Source: Mallotus nudiflorus (taxonomy: Eukaryota > Streptophyta > Magnoliopsida > Malpighiales > Euphorbiaceae). Taken from it: a stretch of DNA of 64,000 nt. The notes under the pieces are model-generated. The model searched no databases. It saw only the letters and a program-made list of their open reading frames with translations, and was not told the DNA's origin. The translations under genes and the position numbers were made by a program. The stretch lies in the NCBI GenBank assembly GCA_947683625.1, contig CANTUR010000127.1, forward strand, positions 124,001-188,000. The letters run 5' to 3'. Below, in pieces: positions 28,046-38,936 of the stretch (positions are counted from its first letter, which is position 1; each line of letters starts with the position of its first letter).

Positions 28046-30252
28046 TATTAGGAATCAATTATGTTACTTAGAAATCAAATGCTAAGTAGGGCAAATTTTA
28101 AAATTTTGCTCAACATAATCCTTGATCTCATTAAGAATTCCAATGCCTAGGATCCAGTTTCCAATTTTAACATATAGCTAATATACATCAACATGTATAA
28201 ATACAAAACTTAGGAAATCTGAGTTGTGGAATACTTACAATCTCCTAAGTGTTTGATGTAAACTACAATTAATCTACTAAATGGTTAGCTCCTTTGATTC
28301 AACTCTTGAATCAACTCTTCAAGACTTCCAATTATGAGACCTTTAGCTTGAGACACCAAGCTTCAATAAATCTCCTTCTTGTCTTGATCAAGTAGTAGCA
28401 AAAACCCTCTCTCAATAACCCTAGTGAAACTTGCACTAGATGATCTTTTGCAAGAACTCTTGAGTTTTGTATATGTGTGTTTCTTTTTCTTTTTATCTTT
28501 TGTGTCTTTACACTTTCTCTACCTTAATACTCATCTATTATGTTCTTACCAATTAATATTTACTAACCTTTAGAGATATGATGATAAATTATGAGTGTAG
28601 AGAAAAGGAGGCTCCTAGTCATATGACCCATTAGATCAAATTCATCCACTTGGCATACATATATGCACTAATGTAGGATGATGACAATTGGCATTAAGAA
28701 TTATGTAGAAAATATATCTCATATAATTCTCTATATCCATTCTCACAATGCCCATGTGTTGTCATCTTTAATGTAGTCAAAGTCAATAATGTCACATAAG
28801 ACAAATTTGACTATATTCATTTATTGGACATGGGCTTAGTGATTGGACTAACTTTTGGTTCTAGCCCAATCTATTAATCAAATGGGTCTAAATAAGATTC
28901 TTGGGCTTTGTATTAATATTTAGTCCAAAACTCTTTTAGGTCTAGGTCCATACACTTAGGCCATTAATCCAAATCCAATAGAAATAATATATATCTATTA
29001 TTAATTTAATATCTTAATTAATATCTCATATTAATTAAGCACAAATTAATAATTAAACCCTTCTTTGAAATTAGATTTCATGATATGCTAGAATCATTGC
29101 TTTAAGCAAAAATCTAATTTCATTAATTTTAATTAATTGATTAAACTCTTTAATCAATATTTAGATTAATATAAATGGAGATTGGTAAAACCTTTAAGAG
29201 TGACTTACTAAGTTCATGTCTAATTGGCAATGAGAAGATAATATTAACACTTGATATTATTTGAACTCCTTTCAAGTTTAAATATGAAAACCCAATTATT
29301 CACATTTAGTTCTTATAAGTTATGAGTGATCCCTAACATCGATATCATAAATACCCAATTAGATATGAATGTATTTATTAATTCACACGAACCCTTTCAT
29401 TATAATTACCGTGATAAAATCCCTTTATTAAAAAATCCCAATATAGCCTAGAGTCAAGGATATGTCAAACTCCAATAGCTATATCATATTATCTCATCTC
29501 AAGTTCTATCTTTTGATAGAACACAATAAATACTAGAAACTCTTTCTAGCACTGAAACTCTTTCAGACTGCTATGTTTGTCCTGGCCATGAACTTTTTAA
29601 TCAAGAAAAGATTTAGATAGCATAGGATCTTATCTTTGTTCACTCCAAGTAATGAATCCTATCTTGGTTGAACACTCATCCCTACATTTAACTAACCAGA
29701 ACCACCACATGCCATATACCCATGTGTGAGTAACACAAATATGTAAGCTGTAACAAATTGTAACCACTTAAATATGGATGACCGTGTCACTTAAGGTCAA
29801 AGAACTATATGCACCATTATGACCTAAATTGTGATCGCTGACTGTAAGTGAATATCCATGCGATCACATATCTAACGTCACTATTCAATCCACCTATAAA
29901 ATGAGTATCCATATGTCTTTTTAGATATCTCATATTAAGTAGCATGAGACTTATTGCCTCCTACTATTAGTATCACATACTAATCAAGGAAAATAGACAC
30001 AGGTGATAGTCTAATTAATATTACCCAAATATTAATTGTATGACTATAAACCTTTAATATCATATTTACTAAATAAATTCATAGCTTATATTATCAACTT
30101 TTGATAATGAATATATTTAACATGATGCTAATGGATAAATATTCAATTAAATAAACACTTTAAATAGTAGAATATTCTTTTATTGCCATTGGGATAATTT
30201 ATAATGTCATTATACATTATAAGAATGGCACTAGGGTACATCTATACTAATA
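28046..30252 (-). repeat. Element D 3' LTR, full length (2207 bp)
   Basis: Left end TATTAGGAATC corresponds to TGTTAGGAATC in the other copy. The right end ...ACTAATA corresponds to ...ACTAGCA. It matches 35692-36214 at both ends, with about 1.69 kb in the middle (about 28316-30000) that the other copy lacks. Some of the plus-strand text resembles transcribed leader sequence, but I find no convincing ORF in it. The minus-strand polypurine tract GTAGGAGAT lies at 30253-30261. Confidence 0.85.
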
Positions 30253-30259
30253 ATCTCCT

Positions 30260-31910
30260 ACTAGCACCAATGCCATTCACTATAATATTTAAGACCCATC
30301 TTCTCAAGATGATGGTCTAACTGTAACTGAGTGAGGGCCTTGGTCAATGGATTAGCCACATTATCAACTAAAGTTACCTTTTACACAATGATGTCGCTTT
30401 TACTAATAAGTTCTTTGATAATATGGAAACACCTTTCTATATGTTTGGATTTTTTGTGAGACCTTTATTCCTTTGCCAAAGTAATGGCTCCATTGTTGTC
30501 GTAATAGAGAGGAATCAAGGACTCAATGGAAGGAATAACTTCTAATTCAGTAATGAACTTTTTAATCCAAATAGATTCTTTAGTAGTATCAGATGGAGCT
30601 ATATACTCAGCTTCTGTAGTGGAGTTAGCAGTTACACCTTGCTTGGAACTCTTCTAGCTCATTGTACCACCATTATAGATAAAAACAAACCTAGAGATAG
30701 ACTTTCTATTATTGATATCTAATTGAAAATCAGAATCTATGAAACCATCTATTTGTAGATTACCTCCTCCATAAGTTAAGACTAAATCTTTAGTCCTTCT
30801 CAAGTACTTAAAGATTGCCTTAACAACTATATAGTGTTCTAAACCTGGATTGGATTGAAACCTGCTAGTCACACTAACAACATATGCAATATCAGGACTT
30901 GTACACAATATAACATACATTAAGCTTTTTATAGCTAAAGCATAAGGAACTTTAGCCATTTACTCTATTTCCTTGGGTGTTTTAAGTGACATACCCTTGG
31001 ATAAATGGACACCATGCTTGAATGGTTACAATCCTCTCTTAGAATCAAGCATGTTAAACCTCTTTAACACCTTTTCTAAGTAAAGACTTTAAGATAAACC
31101 TATCATTCTTTTCAATTTATCTCTATAGACTTAAATGCTAATAATATAGGTAGCTTCCCCTAAATCTTTCATGGAGAAATATTTACATAGCTATAGTTTC
31201 ACATTTGTAAGCATGCTAATATTATTCTCAATTAATAAAATATCATCCACATATAATGCTAGGAAAGCAACTTGGCTCCTACTAACCTTTTTGTACACAT
31301 AAGGCTCATCTTCATTTTTAATAAAACCAAATGATCGTATGGCTTCATCAAAATGATGATTCCAATTCCTTGAAGCTTTCTTTAGGCCATAAATAGATCT
31401 ATTAAGCTTACACAATTTGGAACTTTCCTTAGATCCATAGCCTTTAGGTTGTTCCATATAAATCTCTTCATTAACATAACCATTGAGAAAAGTAGTTTTG
31501 ACATCCATTTGCCAAATTTCATAGTCATAGTAAGTAGCAATGGCAAGAAGTATCTGTGTGTATTTAAGCATGGCTCCCTGTGAGAAGGTGTCCTTATAGT
31601 CGACCACTTGCCTTTGGTAAAACCCTTTCATTACAAGCCTTGCTTTGTAGGTATCAACCTTTGCATTTGCACTAATCTTTCTTTTGAAGATCCATTTATA
31701 ACCTATAGATACAATACCTTCAGGTGGATCAATAAGTGTCCAGACATAGTTTGCATACATGGAATCCATTTCAAATTTCATTGCTTCAAGCCATTTAGAA
31801 GAATCTTTATTTGATAAAGCCTGTTCAAATGTTGTAGGATCATCATCATGATTGTTTTCTTTATGCATATTCAACTCTTGCATATCATACAGAAAATCAT
31901 ATCTCTCCAA
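30260..31910 (-). pseudogene. pol: Element D reverse transcriptase and RNase H, broken
   Basis: The frame 31910-31191 carries copia RT: WLEAMKFEMDSM, GYKWIFKRK, WQMDVKTTFLNG, SIYGLKKASRNW and the active site YVDDILL near 31235, intact as YVDD. RNase H continues in 30959-30654 (PDIAYVVSVTSRFQS, YLRRTKDL, DSDFQ) and on to about 30260, with TTEAEYIA near 30610. Between 31190 and 30960 the frame is interrupted. It would copy the RNA into DNA and degrade the template. Confidence 0.85.
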
Positions 31911-32099
31911 TGGATGAGATACCTTACCTAACTTTCAAGGAGTTGGTGTGATGATATTTTCAATGGGATTAGACTTTTGGGATTGATCTATATCCATTTG
32001 ATCAACTTGATTGGCATTATTAGAAGACTCTTCTTCTAATGCTATCTTCTTTCCTTTACCACCTTTTTAAAAAAATTCTTTGTTAAGAAATATGACATC

Positions 32100-33041
32100 T
32101 TTGCTTACAACAATAACTTGTTCAGCAGGAAGATAGAAATAATACCCTAAACTATCTTTAGGATATCAAATAAATCTACCTTGAATTAACCTTGCATCTA
32201 ATTTGTTAATTTTTAACCTTTTGATGTAGTCTAGGCATCCCCAAATCTTAACATGCTTGAGACTTGGTGCCTTACCATACCATATCTCATATGGTATGGT
32301 AGAAATAGACTTAGATGGAACGCGATTTAGTATGTAAACGATAGTTTGTAATGCAAAACCCTAAAAGAAAGTAGGCAAATCTGTATAGCTCATCATTGAT
32401 CAAACCATATCCAATAGAGTTTGATTCCTCCTTTTGGACACACCATTGAGTTAAGGTGTTTTGGGTAGAGTTAGTTGTGGTATAATGCCATGTTCCTTAA
32501 GGAACACCACGAACTGGGTGCTTAAGTATTCACTTTTTTTATTCGATTGAAGGATTTTAAAACCTTTCCCCATTTGGTTCTCTACTTAGACATTGAATTC
32601 CTTAAAATTTTCATAGGATTCACTTTTATATTTTATCAAACATAAATGTCCAAACCCTGATAGATCATCTATAAAGGTAATGAAGTAATAGAAGCCGCCT
32701 TTTTCCATTTGGTTGAATGGCCCATATACATCACTATGTACGATTTCCAAAATTTCTTTAGCTCTTCCCATTTGTCCAATAAATGGTGACCAGGTCATCT
32801 TGCCTTGGATACAATCCTTACAAGTTGGATTGGATGAAGATTCAAGATTACTCAAGATTCTCATCCTTTCCAACTTTGTGATTCTGTCATATGCAATGTC
32901 ACCTAATCGCAAGTGCCATAGATATTTTAGATTAGAAGCATTATCAATTAGCATTGTATTCACAAAATTCATATTGGTTGGACAATGATTGTTATTGGAT
33001 TTATTATCAACATAATAAAGACCATGTAATACAGAACCCAT
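32100..33041 (-). pseudogene. pol: Element D integrase, broken
   Basis: The frame 33041-32586 has a GAG-pre-integrase motif LWHLRLGDIAYDR (usual His-Cys zinc residues partly kept: CKDCIQGKM). The core starts HSDVYGPF and FITFIDDLSGFGH. Similarity continues to about 32100 in other frames with stops. The catalytic Asp of HSDVYGP is present; later acidic residues fall in the broken part. Confidence 0.78.
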
Positions 33042-33289
33042 GTTAACTATCTCATTATGAAAATAAATAGTATATACATCTCTTTTAAATAAAAACTTAT
33101 AACCTTTTCTAGTTATACTAGAAATAGAGATGATGTGTTTTTAACCATTAGGTATATAAAAAACATTGTTCAATAATAAAACATGGTTATATAAGTCAAT
33201 AGAGGTGGTTCCCATAGCTTTAGCAGCAACACTTGCTCCATCTCCAAGCTTTAAAGTCACCTCATTTGACTCCAACCATCTTTCACTTG

Positions 33290-33484
33290 CTAGATCCTAC
33301 AAGGAAGAACATATGTGAGAAATAACATTGGTATCCAATACCCATGCCTTAGATGAGCTCTTAAAACATTTAGAAATAAATAAATTAGAGAAAGTCTCAC
33401 CTTCTTTATTCTTGTCCTTTCCTTTAGTCTAAAGAGACTTAAGGAACTTTGTACAATTTCTTTTTTAATGTCCCTCTCCATCAC
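33290..33484 (-). pseudogene. pol: Element D protease region, degenerate
   Basis: A short frame after the gag knuckle with text resembling the 'WVLDTGA' protease region (GYWIPMLFLTYV in a shifted frame). The active-site Asp-Thr/Ser-Gly is not readable, so the call rests on position between gag and integrase. Confidence 0.45.
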
Positions 33485-34252
33485 AAAAGAAACACTTTCC
33501 CTTATTGGTGTTCTTAACCTTCTCTTTGCCTTTATTCTTTTTCACACCTCCCAAAGCTTTAGGAACTTTTCCCTTAGCTTTTTTGCTTTTATTGCCTTTA
33601 CTCTTCTTAGTCTTATTAGAAGAGGCAACTAAAGCTACATCCTTCCCTTTCTTATTGTGAATAGCCTTTTGGGACATCATAAGCATATTTAATAGTTTCT
33701 CAAGGGTACACTTAATCTTATTAATGTGGAAATTTGTAATAGATTGCCTAAATAAGTCCAAAGGGATTGTAAGATCAAATCTATTTGAAGTTGAGCATCT
33801 ATCATGAAATCTAGACTCTCAAGTTCCTCAATGGAATGAATCATAGAATTCATGTGTGCTCCAACATCATCACCTTCCTTCATTTTAGCATGAAAAATTT
33901 GCTTAGATATCTTATATCTAGTGGTCTTACTTTGTTCACCAAATAACTCTTGTAAGTGAAGTAGGATTTCCCTTGCATTAGTGTACTTCTTATGTTGCCT
34001 ATGAATTTCATTGCTTATGGAAGCCCACATAATGCAACGTGCTTGCATATCATCATCTTTCCATTTTGCAAGTGTGTCATGTTCCTCTTAGGAAATATTA
34101 GGTGGAAAGGGTCCAAAAGGACTTTGTTCCAAAACATACAATATGCGTTTAGAGGCCAAAACAACTTTTAGATTGCGAAGCCAATCAACAAGATTAGGCC
34201 CAATGAGCCTATTGTTATCAACAATAATACTTAACTAGTTTGAGGATCTCAT
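33465..34252 (-). pseudogene. gag: Element D gag, broken
   Basis: ATG at 34252 (minus) starts a copia gag. NRLIGPNLVDWLRNLKVVL is followed by a stop, then the UBN2 capsid text MQARCIMWASISNEIHRQH (from 34048), LQELFGEQSKTTRYKISKQ and IEELESLDFMIDAQLQIDL. A frame change near 33720 leads to a lysine-rich tail and a CCHC knuckle starting CFFCDGEGH at 33491-33465. It would form the particle that packages element RNA. Confidence 0.8.
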
Positions 34253-34910
34253 ATTATCAAATTTTTGCAAAAGCATAACAAGATTGATTAGTTCTATGAC
34301 ATTATATCAATACAATTAGATTTGGTCTTTAATCATAATGGCCTCCCACTAACTTGGCGAATTCTACACTTCCAAAGTAGAAAATAGAAATCCTTTGTTG
34401 GATGGATTTTTAGTAGTTAATGAAGTTCTTAATAAGTTACTAATATTCCTTAGATACACATTGCCATTCTTGGAATATTGGTTCTCATAAAGTGAAAAAC
34501 TTTTGTTCATCACATCTCATATGAGATATCATCAATGTAGCTCCTAATGTTATAGGCCTTAGATACACATTGCCATTCTTGGCCTTTGGCATTAGTTAAG
34601 TCCATACCATTGGATCAGTGAAGTGTATAAACTTGAACATTAGATACCTCAAGTATGCCTATTTGCCATTCTTGGCATGCAATGTGTTTATACACCCATA
34701 ACATCTCATGCTTAATAATAACACTACATGAATCTCTTGGATCTCATACATATCCCTATATATCTATAACCATGCAAGTTATTGCTCTAATGGAGAGCCT
34801 AAACCTAAATTTATTTTGGAAGATTTTTGGGTCTTTATTTGAGGTCTCACTTTGCACATTAGCCATTTTATATTGCATATATCACATATATACATCTTAT
34901 GGCATTCATA

Positions 34911-35010
34911 CACATATCATATATGCATATTATTTGTTGCAACCAATTACACATATCATATATACATATTATTTATTACATCCAATTACACATATCACAT
35001 ATGTACATTG
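34911..35010. repeat. 39-bp tandem repeat in the element D leader
   Basis: Units start at 34911, 34950 and 34989 (cacatatcatatat...ccaatta), the third partial. Short open frames across it only reflect the repeat. Confidence 0.8.
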
Positions 35011-35344
35011 AACATGCATAGTGAATGCACAAATATAGAATGATCATTAGTCTTTTACAAATCTATTCTAACTCTTAGAATAAATTACATTGTCTCCATC
35101 TTGATGGATCTCCCACTTAAACTCTTCAAGCTCCATTTCATAACTCTTGTGATGTACAATCATTCCTTGGCATTCCAAGGTGATCATTCTATGTAATTAA
35201 CACTTAATTACATAACTAATAATAAAAAGAATAATTATTACAAACTTAGAATGTAATATAAAGACCATGATCATTCCTTGCATGTATGTCAAGTAAAAAA
35301 ATATACATTTAAAGGCCCTACAGTATCCTAAGGAGGGACAAGGA

Positions 35345-35560
35345 CATGACTTGGCACCACTATGCCAACTCAGAATTGACTAAGCACATACTGCCTTTGT
35401 CACAAGTCGGTATGCCTGTGATAAGTCAACACGACCACCCTTTGTCATCAGTAGGCACGCTTATGACAAGTCAGCACAACCACCCTCTGTCATGAGTAGG
35501 CATGGCCATACTATGTCACGATTCGGTGCACCCGTGACGAGTTGGCACTACTACGATTGT
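35345..35560. repeat. Degenerate ~45-55-bp tandem repeats in the element D leader
   Basis: Four to five units built on 'tttgtcacaagtcggtatgcc' and 'tgacaagtcagcacaaccacc' lie between the primer-binding site and gag. They are more GC-rich than their surroundings. Confidence 0.65.
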
Positions 35561-35678
35561 GCACATACTTAAGGCCATTTTTGGATATGTTAAGCCATAA
35601 CACTTGTAACCAACATCAATTTCAATCATAAAAATTTTAATTATCAACTAATATAGCATATGTTAAGTGCAAAAAGGA

Positions 35679-35690
35679 GATAAAATACCA
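35679..35690 (-). other. Element D primer-binding site
   Basis: Minus-strand TGGTATTTTATC, one base from the 5' LTR, sharing TGGTAT with the initiator tRNA-Met complement used by neighbouring elements. Confidence 0.6.
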
Positions 35691-35691
35691 C

Positions 35692-36214
35692 TGTTAGGAA
35701 TCGATTATGCTACTTAGACATCAAGTGCTAAGTAGGCAAATTTTAAAATTTTGCTTAACATAATCCTTGATGTCATCAAGAATTCCAATGCCTAGGATCT
35801 AATTTCTAATTTTAACATATATCTAATATACATCAACATGTATAAATACAAAACTTAGGAAATTTAAGTTGCGGAATACTTACAATCTCTCAAGTGTTTG
35901 ATGTAGACCACAATTAATTTACTAAATGGTTAGCTCATTTGACTCAACTCTTGAATCAACAGAGGTGATAGTATAATTAATATTACCAAAATATCAATTA
36001 TACAACTATGAACATTTAATAGCATATATACTAAATAAATTCGTAGCTCATATTATCAACTCTTGATAATGAATATATTTAACATAATGCTAATGGATAA
36101 ATATTCAATTAAATAAACACTTTAAATAATAGAATATTCTTTTATTGTCATTGGAATAATTTACAATGTCATTATACAGTAGAAGAATGACATTAGTACA
36201 CATATATACTAGCA
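35692..36214 (-). repeat. Element D 5' LTR with ~1.69-kb internal deletion (523 bp)
   Basis: Both ends match the 2207-bp partner. The joint is near 35960-35963, where text equal to 28311-28315 is followed by text equal to 30001 onward. The missing block may contain the promoter; this copy would probably not drive the element. Confidence 0.85.
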
Positions 36215-36225
36215 ATTTCAAAGAT

Positions 36226-36521
36226 GCATAGTTTTAATAATTAAAACTTTTAAATGAGAACATTTTCTAATTTTTTTAGAATATAATAAAATATGACAAT
36301 TGAATTTAATTAGTCAATATATAAAATTTTTAAGTAAATTGGTTACAAAGTTATTTTTGGATTGAATTAAATTTTTCAAAAAAGTTAATTTAGACTTATT
36401 GGTCAAATTCGCCAAGTTGGTGGAATGGTTAGCCAAAAAGTTATCTTTTGAATTAATTGACGATCGCGACTAAATCTAAAGAGTAAATTACTACTTTAGC
36501 TTTCTTTCTTTCTCTTTCTCT

Positions 36522-36584
<63 letters not shown>

Positions 36585-36725
36585 AGCATTTAGTTCTTAC
36601 CTTATGATAAATAATATCTATCATTAAAGATTCTTTTTATTGTTTATGTTCATCGCTGATGTAATCTAACATTTTAAAATCCATTGTCTTGATTTGTTAA
36701 CACATTTCATTAAAATTTTATTATG
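36226..36725. other. AT-rich intergenic DNA between elements A and E
   Basis: No ORF, motif or repeat is recognised except the CT/TA microsatellite at 36499-36581. This is probably old host sequence. Confidence 0.5.
36499..36581. repeat. Compound (CT)n-(TA)n microsatellite
   Basis: A pyrimidine run of CTTT/CT units (36499-36524) passes into about 28 TA units. Confidence 0.95.
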
Positions 36726-36730
36726 TATCT

Positions 36731-36933
36731 TGAAGAATGAAATTCAAAGAAAAAATGAAAAAATTGTAAAAGAATTGCGTATTTCATCCTTTATATATAC
36801 ACCAAATGTTCTTATATATGGAAATCCTATTTATACATACTAATTAAAAAGAAAATAACTTTTTAAATAAAATAGAGATTTAATTCCTAATATATACAAT
36901 CAAATTTTTGACATTCTAGAACCCCCTTCAACA
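36731..36933 (-). repeat. Element E 3' LTR (203 bp)
   Basis: On the minus strand it starts TGTTGAAGGGGGTTCTAGAA and ends ATTTCATTCTTCA. It matches 44723-44951 with substitutions and small indels. Confidence 0.88.
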
Positions 36934-36946
36934 CTCCTTCTCAAGC

Positions 36947-37579
36947 TGATAAATGTATGTCAACCATTCCCAACTTGCCAAGTGAGTTATAGAATATTCT
37001 TTCGGCTATAGCCTTTGTGAGGATATTAACTAGTTGAGTTTAAGAAGAAACAAATGGAAGATTGATTATTCCTTGATTCAAATGGTCTTTGATGAAGTGT
37101 CTATTAGCCTCCACATGTTTAGTCTAATCATGTTGAATCGGGTTACATGCAATTGCTATGGCTGCCTTATTATCACAATGTGACATCACAAGCTTAGGAT
37201 GATTTAATCCTAAATCTTGCACAATTCATTTTATCTAGAGTAACTCACATGCACCATGTGTCATTCCTTTAAATTCAGCTTTAACACTTGGCCTAGATAC
37301 AACTTTATATTTCTTGCTCCTCTAGGTGATAAGATTCTTTCCAATAAACATAAAGTACCCAGATGTTGATTTTCGATCAGTTTGATCTCTAGCCCAGTCA
37401 TCATCAATATAGCCAATAATTTCATAATCTTTATTTCTCCTAAAAAATAAACCTTTACTCGGAGAAGACTTAAGGTATCTTAGCACTTGGTATACCGCTT
37501 CCATAATTTCTTTACTTAGAGAATGCCTGAATTGACTTACAACACTTACCATATAAGCAATGTCTGATAGATTATAAGA
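36947..37579 (-). pseudogene. pol: Element E RNase H, 3' part of pol
   Basis: The frame 37552-37322 has copia RNase H text: SVVSQFRHSLSKEIMEAVYQ, LRYLKSSPSKGLF, GYIDDDWARD and RKSTSGYFMFIG. It continues to about 36947 with HVEANRHFIKDHL and LTKAIAERIF in a frame with stops. The upstream half of the same domain is on the far side of MULE F at 41423, which proves F inserted here. Confidence 0.85.
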
Positions 37580-38400
37580 TTAGTAAATGGGAAAAGGTTT
37601 TTGCCCTTAATGTTTATAGCAAGGCTTAAATAAGCCCTTTATCTATTTTTAGGAAAAATTAAGCACAAAAGTAATGTTTTATTGTAATATAAGCCCCTTA
37701 TTTAATAGTTAAACTAATGGATAAAAACATCCATTTCTTTACATGCCTGTGGAGGTAAAGTGCCCTTTTTCTTCTCATTCATTATCACTTTTTCTTATAT
37801 TTATTTTTATTTGGGTTAGACATTTTATCAAATGGTTAGTGTGCATTTCCCTTTTTCTTAGTTTATCTTCCTCAAATTCCTAAATATCCACAACAAATAA
37901 AGCTAAAAATTTTAACTGAAGGCCAAAGAAAATAATAATTGAACTTATATATATATATGTATATATATTCTCATTCTCATTCTCATTTTATTATATTTTA
38001 TTACTAGTATCCTCTCGTTTACTTTATTAGTCCTTTAATGTGTGCAAAACCATGGTTGTTCTCTAGACTCTTTATCAAATATTTAAAATATGTGGCTGCT
38101 TAGGGCTATAGTAGTCCTGTAGAAGACTGCTCCAACACTTGTTCCCTTTAACACATGGCACAAAACACACTTCAAATATGCTTTGGTGTGCAGAAGATGG
38201 GTGCTCTTTCAATATAAATAAGCCTAAAAATGCTTACTATAGTCATGGAGAAGACTTGCTTCATCCTTTGTGTTGTTGAACCAAATAGTTATTTATGTTA
38301 TTGCATTCCATTCAAACTGAATTTCTAAATGCATTAATTAATATATAAAAACCAAAATGATTCATTTCATAGTTGATATCTGATTAGGTTATTAGTTCAA

Positions 38401-38646
38401 AATGCTTCTCACGTGTCTTTTTTGTTCTTCATCTTGTGCAAGTTGCTTTGCACTTTCTAACCAAGATCGTATTAGAAACCCTTCATGGCATACCAAAAGC
38501 ATGTCCATGTCTTCAACAAGATCCAAAACTTTCTAGCTCTGGCTAGAAACTCCATTTCCATTATTTAACTGGTAGGATTCTATGATCTTTAAGAATAATT
38601 CATTTGCATGTTTTACTTAAGCTTGCATTGTTAGGTCAACCAAGTC
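38401..38646 (-). pseudogene. NAGLU: Captured fragment of an alpha-N-acetylglucosaminidase (NAGLU) gene
   Basis: One minus-strand frame reads about 80 residues with only two stops. It starts DLVDLT, continues with NELFLKIIESYQLNNGN, then LDLVEDMDMLLVCHEGF and WLESAKQLAQDEEQK. The spacing and residues match the C-terminal region of plant alpha-N-acetylglucosaminidase, a glycoside hydrolase family 89 enzyme that releases N-acetylglucosamine. The two stops (TAA near 38620, TAG near 38535) fall where Gln or other residues are usual. Reading ends near a plausible splice donor (CAC|GTGAG, around 38413), so it looks like one exon with intron DNA on both sides, as expected for genomic capture. No catalytic part of the enzyme is present; it is not a working gene. 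Confidence 0.72.
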
Positions 38647-38936
38647 ATTACTAAGGATGTAATAACGAATCCAAGGAACACCATATCAAATAAAAAGAAT
38701 GTCTTACACCAGAATAAACCAAAAGAGTGCCTAACTTATGATAATTACATGAACTGCTAGCATATCTGGCATAAGTTTTAAAACTCTGAAATGCTAACCT
38801 ATAGGAGCTAGTTCCTGATAGCTCTTTCCCACTTATAATGAAAAGTTATAATGCATGTATAACTTCTAAAGTCAAGTACCATAAGTGAGGATAATCATAT
38901 GAATTTGAATTTTCTTTCAAGATTGCTGTAAACGGT

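Larger units (their letters stand above)
28046..36214 (-). mobile_element. Element D: Ty1-copia retrotransposon, minus orientation
   Basis: An 8.2-kb element with TSD ATTTC (28041-28045 and 36215-36219), inserted one base before the end of the A 3' LTR. On the minus strand the order is 5' LTR (35692-36214, internally deleted), primer-binding site, repeat-rich leader, gag, protease, integrase, RT, RNase H, polypurine tract and 3' LTR (28046-30252). The copia order (integrase before RT) is clear. All genes carry stops and frameshifts. I do not assign a copia clade; the 2.2-kb LTR is long for this superfamily. Confidence 0.9.

Noticed and set aside
30260..34252. Endogenous pararetrovirus
   Set aside because: Domain order (integrase before RT), LTRs, primer-binding site and target duplication show a copia retrotransposon; no movement or coat protein is seen.
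34655..35043. 118-codon plus-strand frame rich in His, Ile and Tyr
   Set aside because: It is generated by the 39-bp tandem repeat in the antisense of the element D leader.
34911..35560. Possible CRISPR-like direct repeats
   Set aside because: The units are contiguous or degenerate, lack unique spacers of constant length and lie in the leader of a plant retrotransposon.
36499..36581. Centromeric or matrix-attachment signal in the CT/TA run
   Set aside because: It is an ordinary compound microsatellite; nothing else supports a structural role.
38401..38646. A functional NAGLU gene
   Set aside because: Only about 80 codons with two stops remain, inside a MULE, and the catalytic domain is absent.
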